Source: Streptomyces malaysiensis subsp. samsunensis | GTDB taxonomy: Bacteria; Actinomycetota; Actinomycetes; Streptomycetales; Streptomycetaceae | Direction: 5' to 3' | NCBI RefSeq assembly: GCF_024519315.1 | Contig: NZ_JANIIC010000050.1 | Location: 28,077-92,076 of the forward strand | DNA length: 64,000 nt | The notes under the pieces: model-generated | Database searches by the model: none | Told to the model about the DNA's origin: nothing | The model's input: the letters and a program-made list of their open reading frames with translations, nothing else | Shown here: in pieces, positions 1 to 8,166 of the stretch | Layout of the letters: every line of letters begins with the position of its first letter | How positions within the stretch are numbered: position 1 is the stretch's first letter | Made by a program: the position numbers and the translations under genes

Positions 1-135
1 TACCGGTGTGTTCGGGCGGCTCGGCCACCATCCGCCGCTGCCGGGCGACCGCGGCTCCGCTCCGGCCACGCTCCGCGCGATGGCGGGAAGGAGCCGCACC
101 GCCGGCCGCAGGTTCACCTGCCGGACCCGGCGGTG

Positions 136-354
136 TCAGGCATTCATGGCCGCCCAGAACTCCTCGAAGGACATCTGGCGGTCGCCGTTGGTGTCGAGCG
201 AGTCGATGAGCTCCTGGGCCTGCGCCCGGGTGATCTCCGAGCCCTCCAGCTCCGCCACGACTTTCCGGTATTCGTCCGCGGTGACCAGGCCGTCCCCGTC
301 GAGGTCGTAGCGGTCGAAGACCTTCCGCGCCGCCGTCTCCATGATGTCCGCCAT
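136..354 (-). CDS. Small two-EF-hand calcium-binding protein
   Basis: Small acidic cytosolic protein of 72 residues with no signal peptide. Two canonical EF-hand loops are visible: DLDGDGLVTADE near residues 17-28 and DTNGDRQMSFEE near 53-64, each with Asp at loop positions 1, 3 and 5 and Glu at position 12. This is the calmodulin-like arrangement common in Streptomyces (calerythrin/CabD type), where such proteins bind Ca2+ as buffers or sensors; the partner is unknown. It is transcribed away from the sigma-factor operon and appears monocistronic. The family call is secure; its physiological role is not. Confidence 0.85.
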   Translation of the reverse strand: MADIMETAARKVFDRYDLDGDGLVTADEYRKVVAELEGSEITRAQAQELIDSLDTNGDRQMSFEEFWAAMNA

Positions 355-640
355 GTGCTCCGCCCTTCTGCGATCTTCGCTGACGGGCCCAGGCTATCCG
401 TCCGCCCGGAGCGACCCGGGCGCCGCCCGAACCGCCTGACCGGTTGACCGACCGGCCGGCGATCACGGAGCCGCCCCTCGGATCCCGCCTCCGTATGAAG
501 TGACGCAGGTCACCTCTGCGCCGATCAACACTCCCGTACCGCTGCCCGTATCCCCTCGCGCATCACGCATGGCGAGATCGGAGGATGCTGGTGGATGTGT
601 GGCATACCGGGAACGGCGGGCGCCGGTAGTGGGCGTCCGG

Positions 641-1195
641 ATGTGGCGCGGACGCCGGAAGGGGTCCGGCGACGAGTCCTTGGGCAGTGAAACGGGGGTG
701 CGCGCCGCCTATCACGAGTACGGCGGCGAGCTCCTGGGCTTCGCCCGTAACGCGCTGGGGGACACTCAGCTGGCCGAGGAAGTCGTGCAGGAGGTGTTCC
801 TCCGGGCCTGGCGCGCCTCGGATTCGTTCGAGAGCGGGCGAGGGAGCCTGCGAACCTGGCTGTATGCCATCGCCCGCAATGTGATCGTGGACGCCCGGCG
901 GCACCGGGCCGTCCGGCCGACGGTGGCGCACCGGGATGAGACGGAGGAGATGCACCGGGATCCGGGGGCCGACCCGTACGATCGGCTGCTGGCACGGATC
1001 GAGCTGCGCGAGGCGCTCGACCGGCTGTGCCCCCAGCACCGGGAAGCGGTCATCGAGGTGTATTTCCTCGGCAGGACCTGTGCCGACCTGGCCGCGGAGC
1101 TCGGCATCCCGGCCTCCAGCGCCCGCAGTCGCCTCTACCACGGCATCCGAGCGTTGCGCGACATCCTCGACGAGAACGGATGGCTGGCACCATGA
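641..1195 (+). CDS. ECF-type RNA polymerase sigma factor
   Basis: Alternative sigma factor of the sigma-70 ECF class. Region 2 is visible in the stretch beginning AYHEYGGELLGFARN and running through ...VVQEVFLRAWRA and SLRTWLYAIARNVIVDARR. Region 4 follows with LCPQHREAVIEVYFLGRTCADLAAELGIPASSARSRLYHGIRALRDIL, a helix-turn-helix for the -35 element. The open frame extends upstream to a GTG at 500, but that N-terminus is low complexity and unlike the family, so the ATG at 641 (184 residues) is preferred; a start further inside is possible. The stop overlaps the next gene by an ATGA, the usual coupling of sigma and anti-sigma. Confidence 0.85.
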   Translation: MWRGRRKGSGDESLGSETGVRAAYHEYGGELLGFARNALGDTQLAEEVVQEVFLRAWRASDSFESGRGSLRTWLYAIARNVIVDARRHRAVRPTVAHRDETEEMHRDPGADPYDRLLARIELREALDRLCPQHREAVIEVYFLGRTCADLAAELGIPASSARSRLYHGIRALRDILDENGWLAP

Positions 1196-1827
1196 GCGAC
1201 TTCTGCACCACGGTCCGTGGGGAGGTCACCGAACTCCTGTTGCTGGGCAAGCCGTTGCCCGTCCCCCTCGCTCGCCATGTGGCGTCATGCGAGGGGTGCG
1301 CCGAGGAGGCGGAAGGCGTGCGCCGGGTGGTTCGGACCTTCGAGCGGGCGGAATCCGTTCGTATCCCATCCGCCCTCCCCGAGTCCGGCGGAGCATCCGC
1401 CGTCGTCTCGGTGCGGCCGCTCGGGCGGGTCCGCCGCCGGATGGCGGTCGGAATCGTGTGCGTGGTCCTGGCCGCGTGCGCGGTCTTCGCCACGGTGATG
1501 GCGACCTCCGGCGATGACACCCGCACACACGTCGCCGCGGTCCATGTCGCCCAGGACGGCGCGATGGTCTCGCACCCCTGGGGCACCGAGATCCCGGTGT
1601 CGCTGTCCGGGCTGCGCGCCAGCGGTACCTACCGGCTGATGACGGGCAACGCGCGCGGCGACCGTGTGCAGGCGGGCAGCGTGCGGGCGAGCGGAAGGGA
1701 TGGCGCGCCGCTGCACGTCCGCATGACCACCGCCATGCACAAGGACACCATCACCACGCTGTATGTACAGGACGCGGACGGGCACTTCGTCGCCCAGGCC
1801 CCGGTGGGCCCGCACCGCGGCACCTGA
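1192..1827 (+). CDS. Membrane anti-sigma factor with zinc-finger-like HxxxCxxC motif
   Basis: The 211-residue product starts at an ATG overlapping the sigma-factor stop. Near residues 28-35 it has HVASCEGC, the HxxxCxxC signature of ZAS-type anti-sigma factors that hold ECF sigma factors inactive. A single membrane segment follows a basic patch (about residues 84-103, VGIVCVVLAACAVFATVMA), then an extracytoplasmic domain of about 110 residues containing a GL...TYR...DG pattern. A similar pattern ends the neighbouring propeller protein. The domain presumably senses an envelope signal; which one cannot be read from sequence. The gene pair and topology are clear; the ligand is not. Confidence 0.78.
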   Translation: MSDFCTTVRGEVTELLLLGKPLPVPLARHVASCEGCAEEAEGVRRVVRTFERAESVRIPSALPESGGASAVVSVRPLGRVRRRMAVGIVCVVLAACAVFATVMATSGDDTRTHVAAVHVAQDGAMVSHPWGTEIPVSLSGLRASGTYRLMTGNARGDRVQAGSVRASGRDGAPLHVRMTTAMHKDTITTLYVQDADGHFVAQAPVGPHRGT

Positions 1828-1935
1828 CAGGGGCATCACCCCGCCCCACCCGGACTTTCCCCCGAACCAGGGCCGGTCATGAACCTGCCCTTCCCTCAAT
1901 GCGCCCTCAGGGGCACCTTTTATGGAGGTTTATCA

Positions 1936-3519
1936 GTGTTCTCAATCAAAAAAACCGCCGGCGCGGCCGCGGTGCTGACCGGCGTGGGCGCCGCCGCCCT
2001 CGGAGTCGTGAGCCTGGCCCAGGCCGACCCATCGCACCCGGCCACGGCCCGAGGCGGCGCGGCGAAGACCACCGCGGGCGACGGTACGTCGGTTTCGGCG
2101 CGCGTCTCGGGCCGGGACCGCGTGTACACCGCCGACCAGATCTCCAACACGGTCACGGTCATGGATCCGTCCACCAACAGGACGCTGGGCACCATCGCCC
2201 TCGGCGCCCAGCGGCTCGGCGCCACCCTGGGCCCCCAGTACACCGACAACGTCGGCGTGCACGGCCTGGCCTTCTCCCGTGACGACAAGCGGCTCGGCGT
2301 GGTGAGCGTCACGAGCAACACCGTCGACATCATCGACACCGCCACCAACAAGGTGATCAACGAGACCGACGTCGGCCGTGCCGCGCACGAGGGCACGTTC
2401 ACCGCGGACGGAAAGCAGTTCTGGGTCGCCGACCGGGGACGCGACACCATCACGGTCGTCGACGCCGTACACGGCGGTGTCATCCGTACGATCAAGGTCG
2501 GCCCCGGGCCGTCCAAGGTCGTCCTCAGCCCCGACGGCAGGACGGCCTACATCAACCACATCAGCGCCCCGGAGATCACAGCCGTCGATGTGACGTCGCA
2601 CAAGGTCGTCCACACCATCAAGGGCCTCGGCGACGCCTTCTCCTCGGACGAGTCGATCTCACCCGACGGCACGGAACTGTGGGCGGCGCACAAACGCGCG
2701 GGGCTGACCAGTGTCATCGACCTCGAGCACCGCGAGGTCACGGCCGTACTGAAGACCGGACCGGACACCAACCACCCCAACTTCGCCAACACGGCGCATG
2801 GTTCGTTCGTCTATCTGACCGTGGGCGGTCTCGATGAGACCCTCGTCTACCGCCGCGACCCCGGCGGCACACCGGAGCTGGTGACCCGCGTCCACGACAC
2901 CGGGCACGCACCGCATGGCCTCTGGCCCAGCGGCGACGGCACCCGCGTGTACGTGGGCATGGAGAAGTCCGACGCGGTCGACGTCATCGACACGGCCACC
3001 AACAAGGTCATCGACACGGTGGCCGTGGGCCAGGAGCCTCAAGCCCTGGTGTACGTGCCCAACGCGGCGCCCGCCGGCTCCGCCGCCAACCTCGGACGCC
3101 AGGGCCTGGGCGACGCGCCGCACAACGTGCCCACCAGCCTGCCCGACGGAACGGCGGGCGAACCCATGCGCCCCGGCGACAAGGGCCGCCGGCTGGAAGC
3201 GACGGTCCGGCCCGTCAGCGGCCTCGACATGATCCAGCTCCAGGCACGCGGCCTCCGGCCGACCACCACCTACCGGGCGTACGCCGTCCAGAAGGACGGC
3301 AGCAAGGTCCCGCTGCTGTCCTTCACCACCGACTCCTCGGGCAACGCCGCCCAGGTGCTGGCCTTCGCCGACTTCACCGGTGTGCGGATCTCCCTCACCT
3401 CCGAGGGCAGGGCCACCCCCCAGACCCTGGCCCGGATGTCGGCCGCGGTCGCCTCCATGCACCCGGGCTCGGACAGCGCGGTCGAGGCCGCCGACCTCCT
3501 GTACTGCGACTGCTGCTGA
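1936..3519 (+). CDS. Secreted YVTN/YncE-type beta-propeller protein
   Basis: An exported 527-residue protein. The chosen GTG start has a GGAGG eight bases upstream and gives a clean signal peptide (FSIKKTAGAAAVLTGVG... ending near AQADP); the longer ATG frame from 1879 would bury this. Several blades of the YVTN type recur: VYTADQISNTVTVMDPSTNRTLGT, VDIIDTATNKVI, FWVADRGRDTITVVD and VDVIDTATNKVIDTVAVG. The last ~110 residues form a separate Ig-like module and the chain ends in YCDCC, a cysteine cluster that could bind metal or form disulfides. Such propellers usually mediate binding rather than catalysis. It lies between the anti-sigma and ycnI-like genes, suggesting one sigma-controlled envelope operon. 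Confidence 0.85.
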   Translation: MFSIKKTAGAAAVLTGVGAAALGVVSLAQADPSHPATARGGAAKTTAGDGTSVSARVSGRDRVYTADQISNTVTVMDPSTNRTLGTIALGAQRLGATLGPQYTDNVGVHGLAFSRDDKRLGVVSVTSNTVDIIDTATNKVINETDVGRAAHEGTFTADGKQFWVADRGRDTITVVDAVHGGVIRTIKVGPGPSKVVLSPDGRTAYINHISAPEITAVDVTSHKVVHTIKGLGDAFSSDESISPDGTELWAAHKRAGLTSVIDLEHREVTAVLKTGPDTNHPNFANTAHGSFVYLTVGGLDETLVYRRDPGGTPELVTRVHDTGHAPHGLWPSGDGTRVYVGMEKSDAVDVIDTATNKVIDTVAVGQEPQALVYVPNAAPAGSAANLGRQGLGDAPHNVPTSLPDGTAGEPMRPGDKGRRLEATVRPVSGLDMIQLQARGLRPTTTYRAYAVQKDGSKVPLLSFTTDSSGNAAQVLAFADFTGVRISLTSEGRATPQTLARMSAAVASMHPGSDSAVEAADLLYCDCC

Positions 3520-3529
3520 AGGGCCCGGT

Positions 3530-4264
3530 ATGACTCCCCCACCTCGCATCCGCTCCGGCCGGCGTACGCACAAGGCGGCAGCCGTGCTGGCAACGGCCGC
3601 AGGGGTGCTCCTCCTCGCGGGCCCCGCCTCCGCACACGTGCGTGTGTTCTCCGACGGGGCCGAGGAGGGAAGCCCGGCCACACTACGGTTCCGGGTCCCC
3701 TCCGAGAAGGCGGACGTCACCACCATCCGTCTCGAAGTCGCCCTCCCCAAGGGGGTCACACCCACCGCCGTACCACCGGCCGCCGGATGGACGCGCAAGG
3801 AGATTCCCTCGCGCGAGGGCGGGCCGATCCACCTCATATGGACCGCCACGGCAGGCCATGAACTCGAGCCCGATGCGCACCGCTACTTCGACGTACGAGT
3901 AGGGCCGCTCCCGAAGAGGCCGAGCATCGCCTTCGACGTGACCCAGACGTACTCGGACGGGTCGGTCGTGAACTGGAACGAACGACGGACGGGCAACGGG
4001 GAACCGGACTTCCCGGCACCCGTACTCATCCTGGACGCTGGTGCGGCCAAGGCGGAGCAGGGCCAGCGGAAGGCGGCGCCACGGCCCACCACGACCGGCA
4101 CCGACGCCCCCGTCCGTACGGCGGCGACCCCCCGGAAGGAGGGCTCGGACACGGCATCGTGGATTCCGTGGACCGTGGCGGCCGCCGCGGTCCTCGGCGC
4201 CGGCACCGTCGTCGCCGTACGCCACCGATCGGCCCCCGGCGAAAGCGGATCGACACCGCGTTGA
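3530..4264 (+). CDS. YcnI-like (DUF1775) copper-associated membrane-anchored protein
   Basis: The 244-residue product begins 11 bases after the propeller gene. An N-terminal signal segment ends at GPASAHV, so the mature protein would begin at or next to a histidine, as in YcnI proteins where the N-terminal His ligates Cu(II). The DUF1775 core follows (SPATLRFRVPSEKADVTTIRLEV, VTPTAVPPAAGWTRKE, YFDVRVGPLP...FDVTQTYSDGSVVNW). A Pro/Ala/Thr linker and a C-terminal membrane helix (IPWTVAAAAVLGAGTVVAV) with a basic tail anchor it. Copper binding is family knowledge; involvement of the ECF pair in copper response is inference. Confidence 0.85.
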   Translation: MTPPPRIRSGRRTHKAAAVLATAAGVLLLAGPASAHVRVFSDGAEEGSPATLRFRVPSEKADVTTIRLEVALPKGVTPTAVPPAAGWTRKEIPSREGGPIHLIWTATAGHELEPDAHRYFDVRVGPLPKRPSIAFDVTQTYSDGSVVNWNERRTGNGEPDFPAPVLILDAGAAKAEQGQRKAAPRPTTTGTDAPVRTAATPRKEGSDTASWIPWTVAAAAVLGAGTVVAVRHRSAPGESGSTPR

Positions 4265-4375
4265 GGAAGCGCCCGGGTCAGGCGGGGTGTGGTGGGACTG
4301 GGCGAACGGCTCAAACCGAGTCGCGCACCACCCGCGCGACGCCGACGATGAACGGGATCGAGCCGTGGAGGAGTG

Positions 4376-5197
4376 ATGGGCAACCTGGTGGTTGTGGGAG
4401 CGGACGGCTCGCCGTCGAGTCTGGCCGCGGTGGAGACGGCCGCGAAAGAGGCCCGGCGACGTCATGCGGAACTGCGTGTGGTGTACGCCCTCAACTGGCC
4501 GGTCGGACCCATGTACGCGCCGCTGGACACCACACCGCTCAATCGCCTGGTCTCCGAGGCCGCGGACCGTGCGCGGAGCGTGGCCCCGGAGACGACGGTC
4601 ACCGAGGCCATGGTGGCGGGCGACACGGTGTCGGTGCTGAAGGCCGAGTCGAGGGAGGCGGACCTGCTGGTCGTGGGTGCCCGCGGGGTGGGGGGCTTCA
4701 TCGGCATGCTGCTGGGGTCGACGGCGGCGTCCCTGACGGCCCACAGCCGGTGCCCGGTGATGGTGGCCCGCGAGGAGTCTGCCGACGCCGGCCCGATCGT
4801 GCTGTGTGTCGACGGCTCCCCCACGAGTGAGATGGCGGTCGAGTTCGCCTTCGCCGAGGCGGCGCTGCGCGGAGCCGAGATCGTGGCCGTGCACGTATGG
4901 CTGCCGGATCATGCGCCGGCCGGTACCGGTGTCGAGAGCGCGGAGCGGCTGCCGGCCCAGGCGCTGGCCGGGCACGCGGAGAAACATCCCGATGTCACGG
5001 TCACACGCGAGGTGGCGAGTGGCGAAGTCCGGGAGGTGTTGATCGAGAAAAGCAGGAACGCCCAGCTCATGGTCGCCGGAGCCCGGGGGCGCGGGGGGTT
5101 CACCGGTCTGCTCCTGGGGTCGGTGAGCCAGGCGCTGCTGCACCATGCGCACAGTTCCGTCGTCGTGGTCCGCGGCCAGGCGCCCCCTCCCCCATGA
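4376..5197 (+). CDS. Tandem-domain universal stress protein (UspA family)
   Basis: Two complete Usp domains in tandem (about residues 1-140 and 145-273), each beginning with a beta strand plus Asp (VVGADGS, VLCVDGS) and ending with the ATP-binding G-x2-G-x9-G-S pattern (GARGVGGFIGMLLGS; GARGRGGFTGLLLGS). Such two-domain Usp proteins bind ATP in the cytosol and are usually induced in stationary phase, hypoxia or dormancy. A GTG immediately precedes the ATG, but only the ATG leaves room for the GGAGGAG ribosome site, so 4376 is chosen. It is separated from the ycnI-like gene by 110 bases and may have its own promoter. Confidence 0.9.
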   Translation: MGNLVVVGADGSPSSLAAVETAAKEARRRHAELRVVYALNWPVGPMYAPLDTTPLNRLVSEAADRARSVAPETTVTEAMVAGDTVSVLKAESREADLLVVGARGVGGFIGMLLGSTAASLTAHSRCPVMVAREESADAGPIVLCVDGSPTSEMAVEFAFAEAALRGAEIVAVHVWLPDHAPAGTGVESAERLPAQALAGHAEKHPDVTVTREVASGEVREVLIEKSRNAQLMVAGARGRGGFTGLLLGSVSQALLHHAHSSVVVVRGQAPPPP

Positions 5198-5356
5198 CGA
5201 CCCACGACCAGCCGCCACATCCCTGGGTGATCACTCGGACGGCCTGCCGCGGTCGCCAGATGCGGTCGGCGGGGTGAGGCTGAGACCGTCGATACAGCAC
5301 GGCCGCCCCGACAAGGCGTGTCCAGGGATGACCACCACCGTGCGGAAGGGCCATGA

Positions 5357-5543
5357 CGTGGCGCAGACCCCCGGGTCGGCGAACTGCTCGCCGACGTCGC
5401 GACCAGCCGCTTCTCCGGCGACATCGTGGTGTCGGACACCGGAAGCCTCCGCGGGGACCTGGAGCGCTACGCGTCCGACCTCGCCAGGGACCTCAGCGAC
5501 CCGGACACCCTCGCCCTGGTACGCGCCACCCCCGGCACAGGCG
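5357..5543 (+). pseudogene. Remnant of a TetR-family regulator (C-terminal part only)
   Basis: In one frame, opened by a TGA at 5354, the sequence reads ADPRVGELLADVATSRFSG then TGSLRGDLERYASDLARDLSDPDTLALVRA. This resembles the C-terminal ligand domain of TetR proteins (the TGSLRGDL...A..LA....P......R pattern). There is no helix-turn-helix part upstream and the similarity stops near 5543, so it is a decayed fragment. The preceding stretch 5198-5356 shows nothing recognisable. Confidence 0.45.
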
Positions 5544-5610
5544 CCCACCGGCCGCGGTGTGCCCGGTGCGGCGACGGGCCGTACGGCGACTGCCAGGCCG
5601 GCCGCTCGTC

Positions 5611-5781
5611 GGCCGTGCCCCCGCACCGGGTGCACGGCGCGAAGAGGCGGGTGTTGAGGAGCTTGTGGTCCGCGTTGACGCGGAATTCGCCGTTCGCCCG
5701 GAAGTGCCCGGAGGCGCACCCGTCGCAACGGCGGAGAACGATGGACAGACAGGCGGGCACGACCGCCCAGGTTTTGGACAC
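5611..5781 (-). pseudogene. Remnant of a DUF1062 protein (N-terminal part)
   Basis: Reading leftward from an ATG at 5781 the frame gives MSKTWAVVPACLSIVLRRCD, followed by GCASGHFRANGEFRVNADHK and LLNTRLFAPCTRCGGTA. This matches the start of DUF1062 proteins of actinomycetes, including two Cys-x2-Cys pairs likely to bind zinc. After residue 57 similarity ends and the frame continues as low-complexity sequence, whereas intact members are about 150-200 residues. It converges on the TetR remnant, so this spot holds two decayed genes. Confidence 0.5.
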
Positions 5782-6019
5782 AGAGTTACACCGATTCCCG
5801 TGAGAGGACCACAGCGGAAAAGAGCACGGCGCACATGTGCGACGCGCGACGGATCAGCGCTCAGGAGGTCTCACATGGTGTACAACGGCATGTCCTTGAC
5901 AGAGTGACCGGGGGCGGGAGCACGGTAGCGGCACACGGGAGTGTGGCTCCACCGATTTTCGGGCGGGTGGCGCGGGTTTCCGCGCGGCGGAGGGCAGAAC
6001 CGGGGCAGATGGATGGAGT

Positions 6020-6035
6020 CCTGGTCTATACCAGG
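6020..6035. promoter_or_regulatory. DasR-like palindromic operator upstream of the sugar dehydrogenase
   Basis: CCTGGTCTATACCAGG has six-base arms (CCTGGT/ACCAGG) and differs by one central base from the TGGTCTAGACCA core of the GntR regulator DasR, which controls chitin and N-acetylglucosamine genes. It lies about 145 bases before the start of the sugar dehydrogenase gene. The rest of 5782-6179 has no convincing gene. Binding is inferred from sequence alone. Confidence 0.4.
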
Positions 6036-6179
6036 CAACGTCCGTCCCAGTATCCTCATCCACAGCCAGTAGCACACCATCCCCCCACCCAGGTTGCGTG
6101 CCGGCGCGGGCGACACCCCCCCTGAACCTGCCCAAGCAGCCGGGTGACCTCCCGATTCACCGCCTCCAGGAGGATCACG

Positions 6180-7316
6180 GTGAAAGTTCGCACCAGAAGC
6201 TCGGCCATCATCGGCACCATCTGCCTCGTCGCTTCCCTCGCCCTGACCACGGCGTCCGCCGACGAGCCCGCCGCCCCACGGCAGGCAGCGAAGATCGCGC
6301 TCAAGAATGTGGCCAAGGCCCAGAATCCGACCGCCGGTGCCGCCGGCCCCGGAGGCACGGTCTGGATCGCCGAGCGCGCGGGCACCGTAAGGACCTTGGA
6401 CGATCAGGGGCTCGGCGACCCCGTCCTCGACATCTCCGACGAGACCACCACCGACGGCGAACGCGGTCTGCTGGGCATCGCGTTCGACAAGGACTTCGCG
6501 CACTTCTACATCTCGTTCACGGACCTCGAAGGCACCAGCACCGTGGACGAGTTCGCCGTGCGGGACGGCAAGCTCCAGCCGGACACCCGGCGCACCGTCC
6601 TCACCCAGTCGCAGCCCTACTCGAACCACAACGGCGGCGATATCAAGTTCGGCCCCGACGGCTACCTCTACATCGCCCTGGGCGACGGGGGCTCGGGCGG
6701 CGATCCGCACGGCAACGGGCAGAACCTCGACACACTGCTCGGCAAGCTCCTGCGGATCGACCCGAGCGGCGGCGAGCCGTACGCGATCCCGCCGGACAAC
6801 CCGTTCGTGGACGACCCGAACGCGAAGGACGAGATCTGGGCGTACGGGCTGCGCAACCCGTGGCGGTTCTCCTTCGACGCGGCCACGGGCGACCTGTTGA
6901 TCGGTGACGTGGGCCAGAACGACTGGGAGGAGATCGACTGGGCCCCGGCGAACAGCAAGGGCGGCGAGAACTACGGCTGGTCCCAGATGGAGGGCACCCA
7001 TCCGTTCCGCGGCGGCACGGAACCCGCGAACCATGTGCCGCCGATCCATGAGTACGACCGCGCCAATCTGGGCTGCTCGGTGACCGGCGGCTATGTCTAC
7101 CGAGGCGACGCGATCCCGGACCTCAAGGGCCAGTACGTGTTCAGCGACTACTGCGACGGCACCATCCGCTCTCTCCAGATCGAGAACGGCAAGGTGACCG
7201 GCGCGAACGACCTCGGAGTCAACGGCGGCGAGGTCATCTCATTCGTGCAGGGCGGCGATGGCGAGCTGTACGCGCTCGCCATCGGTGGCACCGTCTCCCG
7301 CATCGACCCGGCTTGA
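6180..7316 (+). CDS. Secreted PQQ-dependent aldose/glucose dehydrogenase-like propeller
   Basis: A 378-residue member of the soluble glucose/sorbosone dehydrogenase (GSDH) family, six-bladed propellers that oxidise sugars with PQQ in the periplasm or outside the cell. The GTG start is preceded by AGGAGG (6168-6173) and opens a signal peptide (VRTRSSAIIGTICLVASLALTTASA). Family motifs are ERGLLGIAFDKDF, SNHNGGDIKFGPDGYLYIALGDGG (with the candidate active-site His), LLGKLLRIDP, AYGLRNPWRFSFD, IGDVGQNDWEEI and ENYGW. No PQQ synthesis genes are nearby, so cofactor supply is unknown. The DasR-like operator upstream hints at control by aminosugar availability. Confidence 0.87.
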   Translation: MKVRTRSSAIIGTICLVASLALTTASADEPAAPRQAAKIALKNVAKAQNPTAGAAGPGGTVWIAERAGTVRTLDDQGLGDPVLDISDETTTDGERGLLGIAFDKDFAHFYISFTDLEGTSTVDEFAVRDGKLQPDTRRTVLTQSQPYSNHNGGDIKFGPDGYLYIALGDGGSGGDPHGNGQNLDTLLGKLLRIDPSGGEPYAIPPDNPFVDDPNAKDEIWAYGLRNPWRFSFDAATGDLLIGDVGQNDWEEIDWAPANSKGGENYGWSQMEGTHPFRGGTEPANHVPPIHEYDRANLGCSVTGGYVYRGDAIPDLKGQYVFSDYCDGTIRSLQIENGKVTGANDLGVNGGEVISFVQGGDGELYALAIGGTVSRIDPA

Positions 7317-7325
7317 CGACTGCTC

Positions 7326-8162
7326 TCATGTCCCAGTCGGCGGACGGCCGTCTCGGTGCTCCGGGGGGCCGTCCGCCGTAGTCTCTCCGTCGGCTAGGGC
7401 ATCGGCGGCGTATGTGATGCGGATGACGCCGTCGGCATGCCGTTCCGTGCGTGCGCGGACGCCGAAGACGTCGCCGAGTATCCGCGGGATCAGTACGTCC
7501 AGGACCGGTCCCGCCGCCACCACGGTTCCCTCGTGCAGGACGACCAGGTGGTCGCAGAGCCGGGCGGCCAGGTCGAGGTCGTGCAGGACCGCCAGCGTGG
7601 TGATGCCGGTGGTGCGGATGAGGTCCAGCAGTTCGAAGCGGGCGCGGATGTCGAGGTGGTTGGTGAGTTCGTCCAGCACGAGGAGCTGGGGGCTCTGGGC
7701 CAATGCGCGGGCCAGCAGGACGCGTTGGCGTTCTCCCCCGGACAGGGAGGCGTAGTCCCGGTCCGCGAGCGCTCGTACGCCGCAGCGGTCGACGGCGTCG
7801 GCCACGGCCCGGTGGTCCTCGGCTCCGTCGCGTCCCAGCAGACCGTGGTGGGGGGCGCGGCCGAGAGCGACGATCTCGGTGACGGTCAGTCCGGTGGTGT
7901 TGCCGCCGCCGTCCTGGAGGACGGCGGCGGTGCGACGGGCCGCGGTGCGCGGGGACAGGGCCCATACGTCGTCCTCCCCCACCCTGACCACACCGTCCGC
8001 CGGCCGCAGTGAGCGGTAGACGGTGCGCAGCAGGGTGGACTTGCCGCTGCCGTTGGGGCCGACGAGACCGACGATGTCGCCCTTGCGGGCCTGAAGGCTG
8101 ACATCGCGGAGGATCGGGTTGCGGTCGAGCGTGACGTGCAGCCGGTCGACGGTGAGTTTCAT
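7326..8162 (-). CDS. Iron-siderophore-type ABC transporter ATPase (FecE-like)
   Basis: Cytosolic ATPase of 278 residues energising a metal-chelate importer. It has Walker A GPNGSGKST (about residues 35-43), Q-loop region TAAVLQDGGGN, signature LSGGERQRVLLARAL, Walker B LLVLDELTNHLD and the switch His in LAVLHDLDLAARL. The Asp-Glu-Leu after Walker B, where most relatives have DEPT, keeps the catalytic Glu. It is the last gene of a three-gene operon (binding protein, permease, ATPase) and starts four bases after the permease stop. The extra tail of about 25 residues overlaps a terminator hairpin. The class is clear; the transported chelate is not. Confidence 0.9.
   Translation of the reverse strand: MKLTVDRLHVTLDRNPILRDVSLQARKGDIVGLVGPNGSGKSTLLRTVYRSLRPADGVVRVGEDDVWALSPRTAARRTAAVLQDGGGNTTGLTVTEIVALGRAPHHGLLGRDGAEDHRAVADAVDRCGVRALADRDYASLSGGERQRVLLARALAQSPQLLVLDELTNHLDIRARFELLDLIRTTGITTLAVLHDLDLAARLCDHLVVLHEGTVVAAGPVLDVLIPRILGDVFGVRARTERHADGVIRITYAADALADGETTADGPPEHRDGRPPTGT
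7339..7377. terminator. Strong hairpin between convergent genes
   Basis: GGCGGACGGCC at 7339-7349 pairs perfectly with GGCCGTCCGCC at 7367-7377 around a 17-base loop. It lies 22 bases past the sugar dehydrogenase stop and inside the last codons of the convergent ABC ATPase gene, so it can serve as a bidirectional terminator. Confidence 0.55.
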
Positions 8163-8166
8163 GCGT

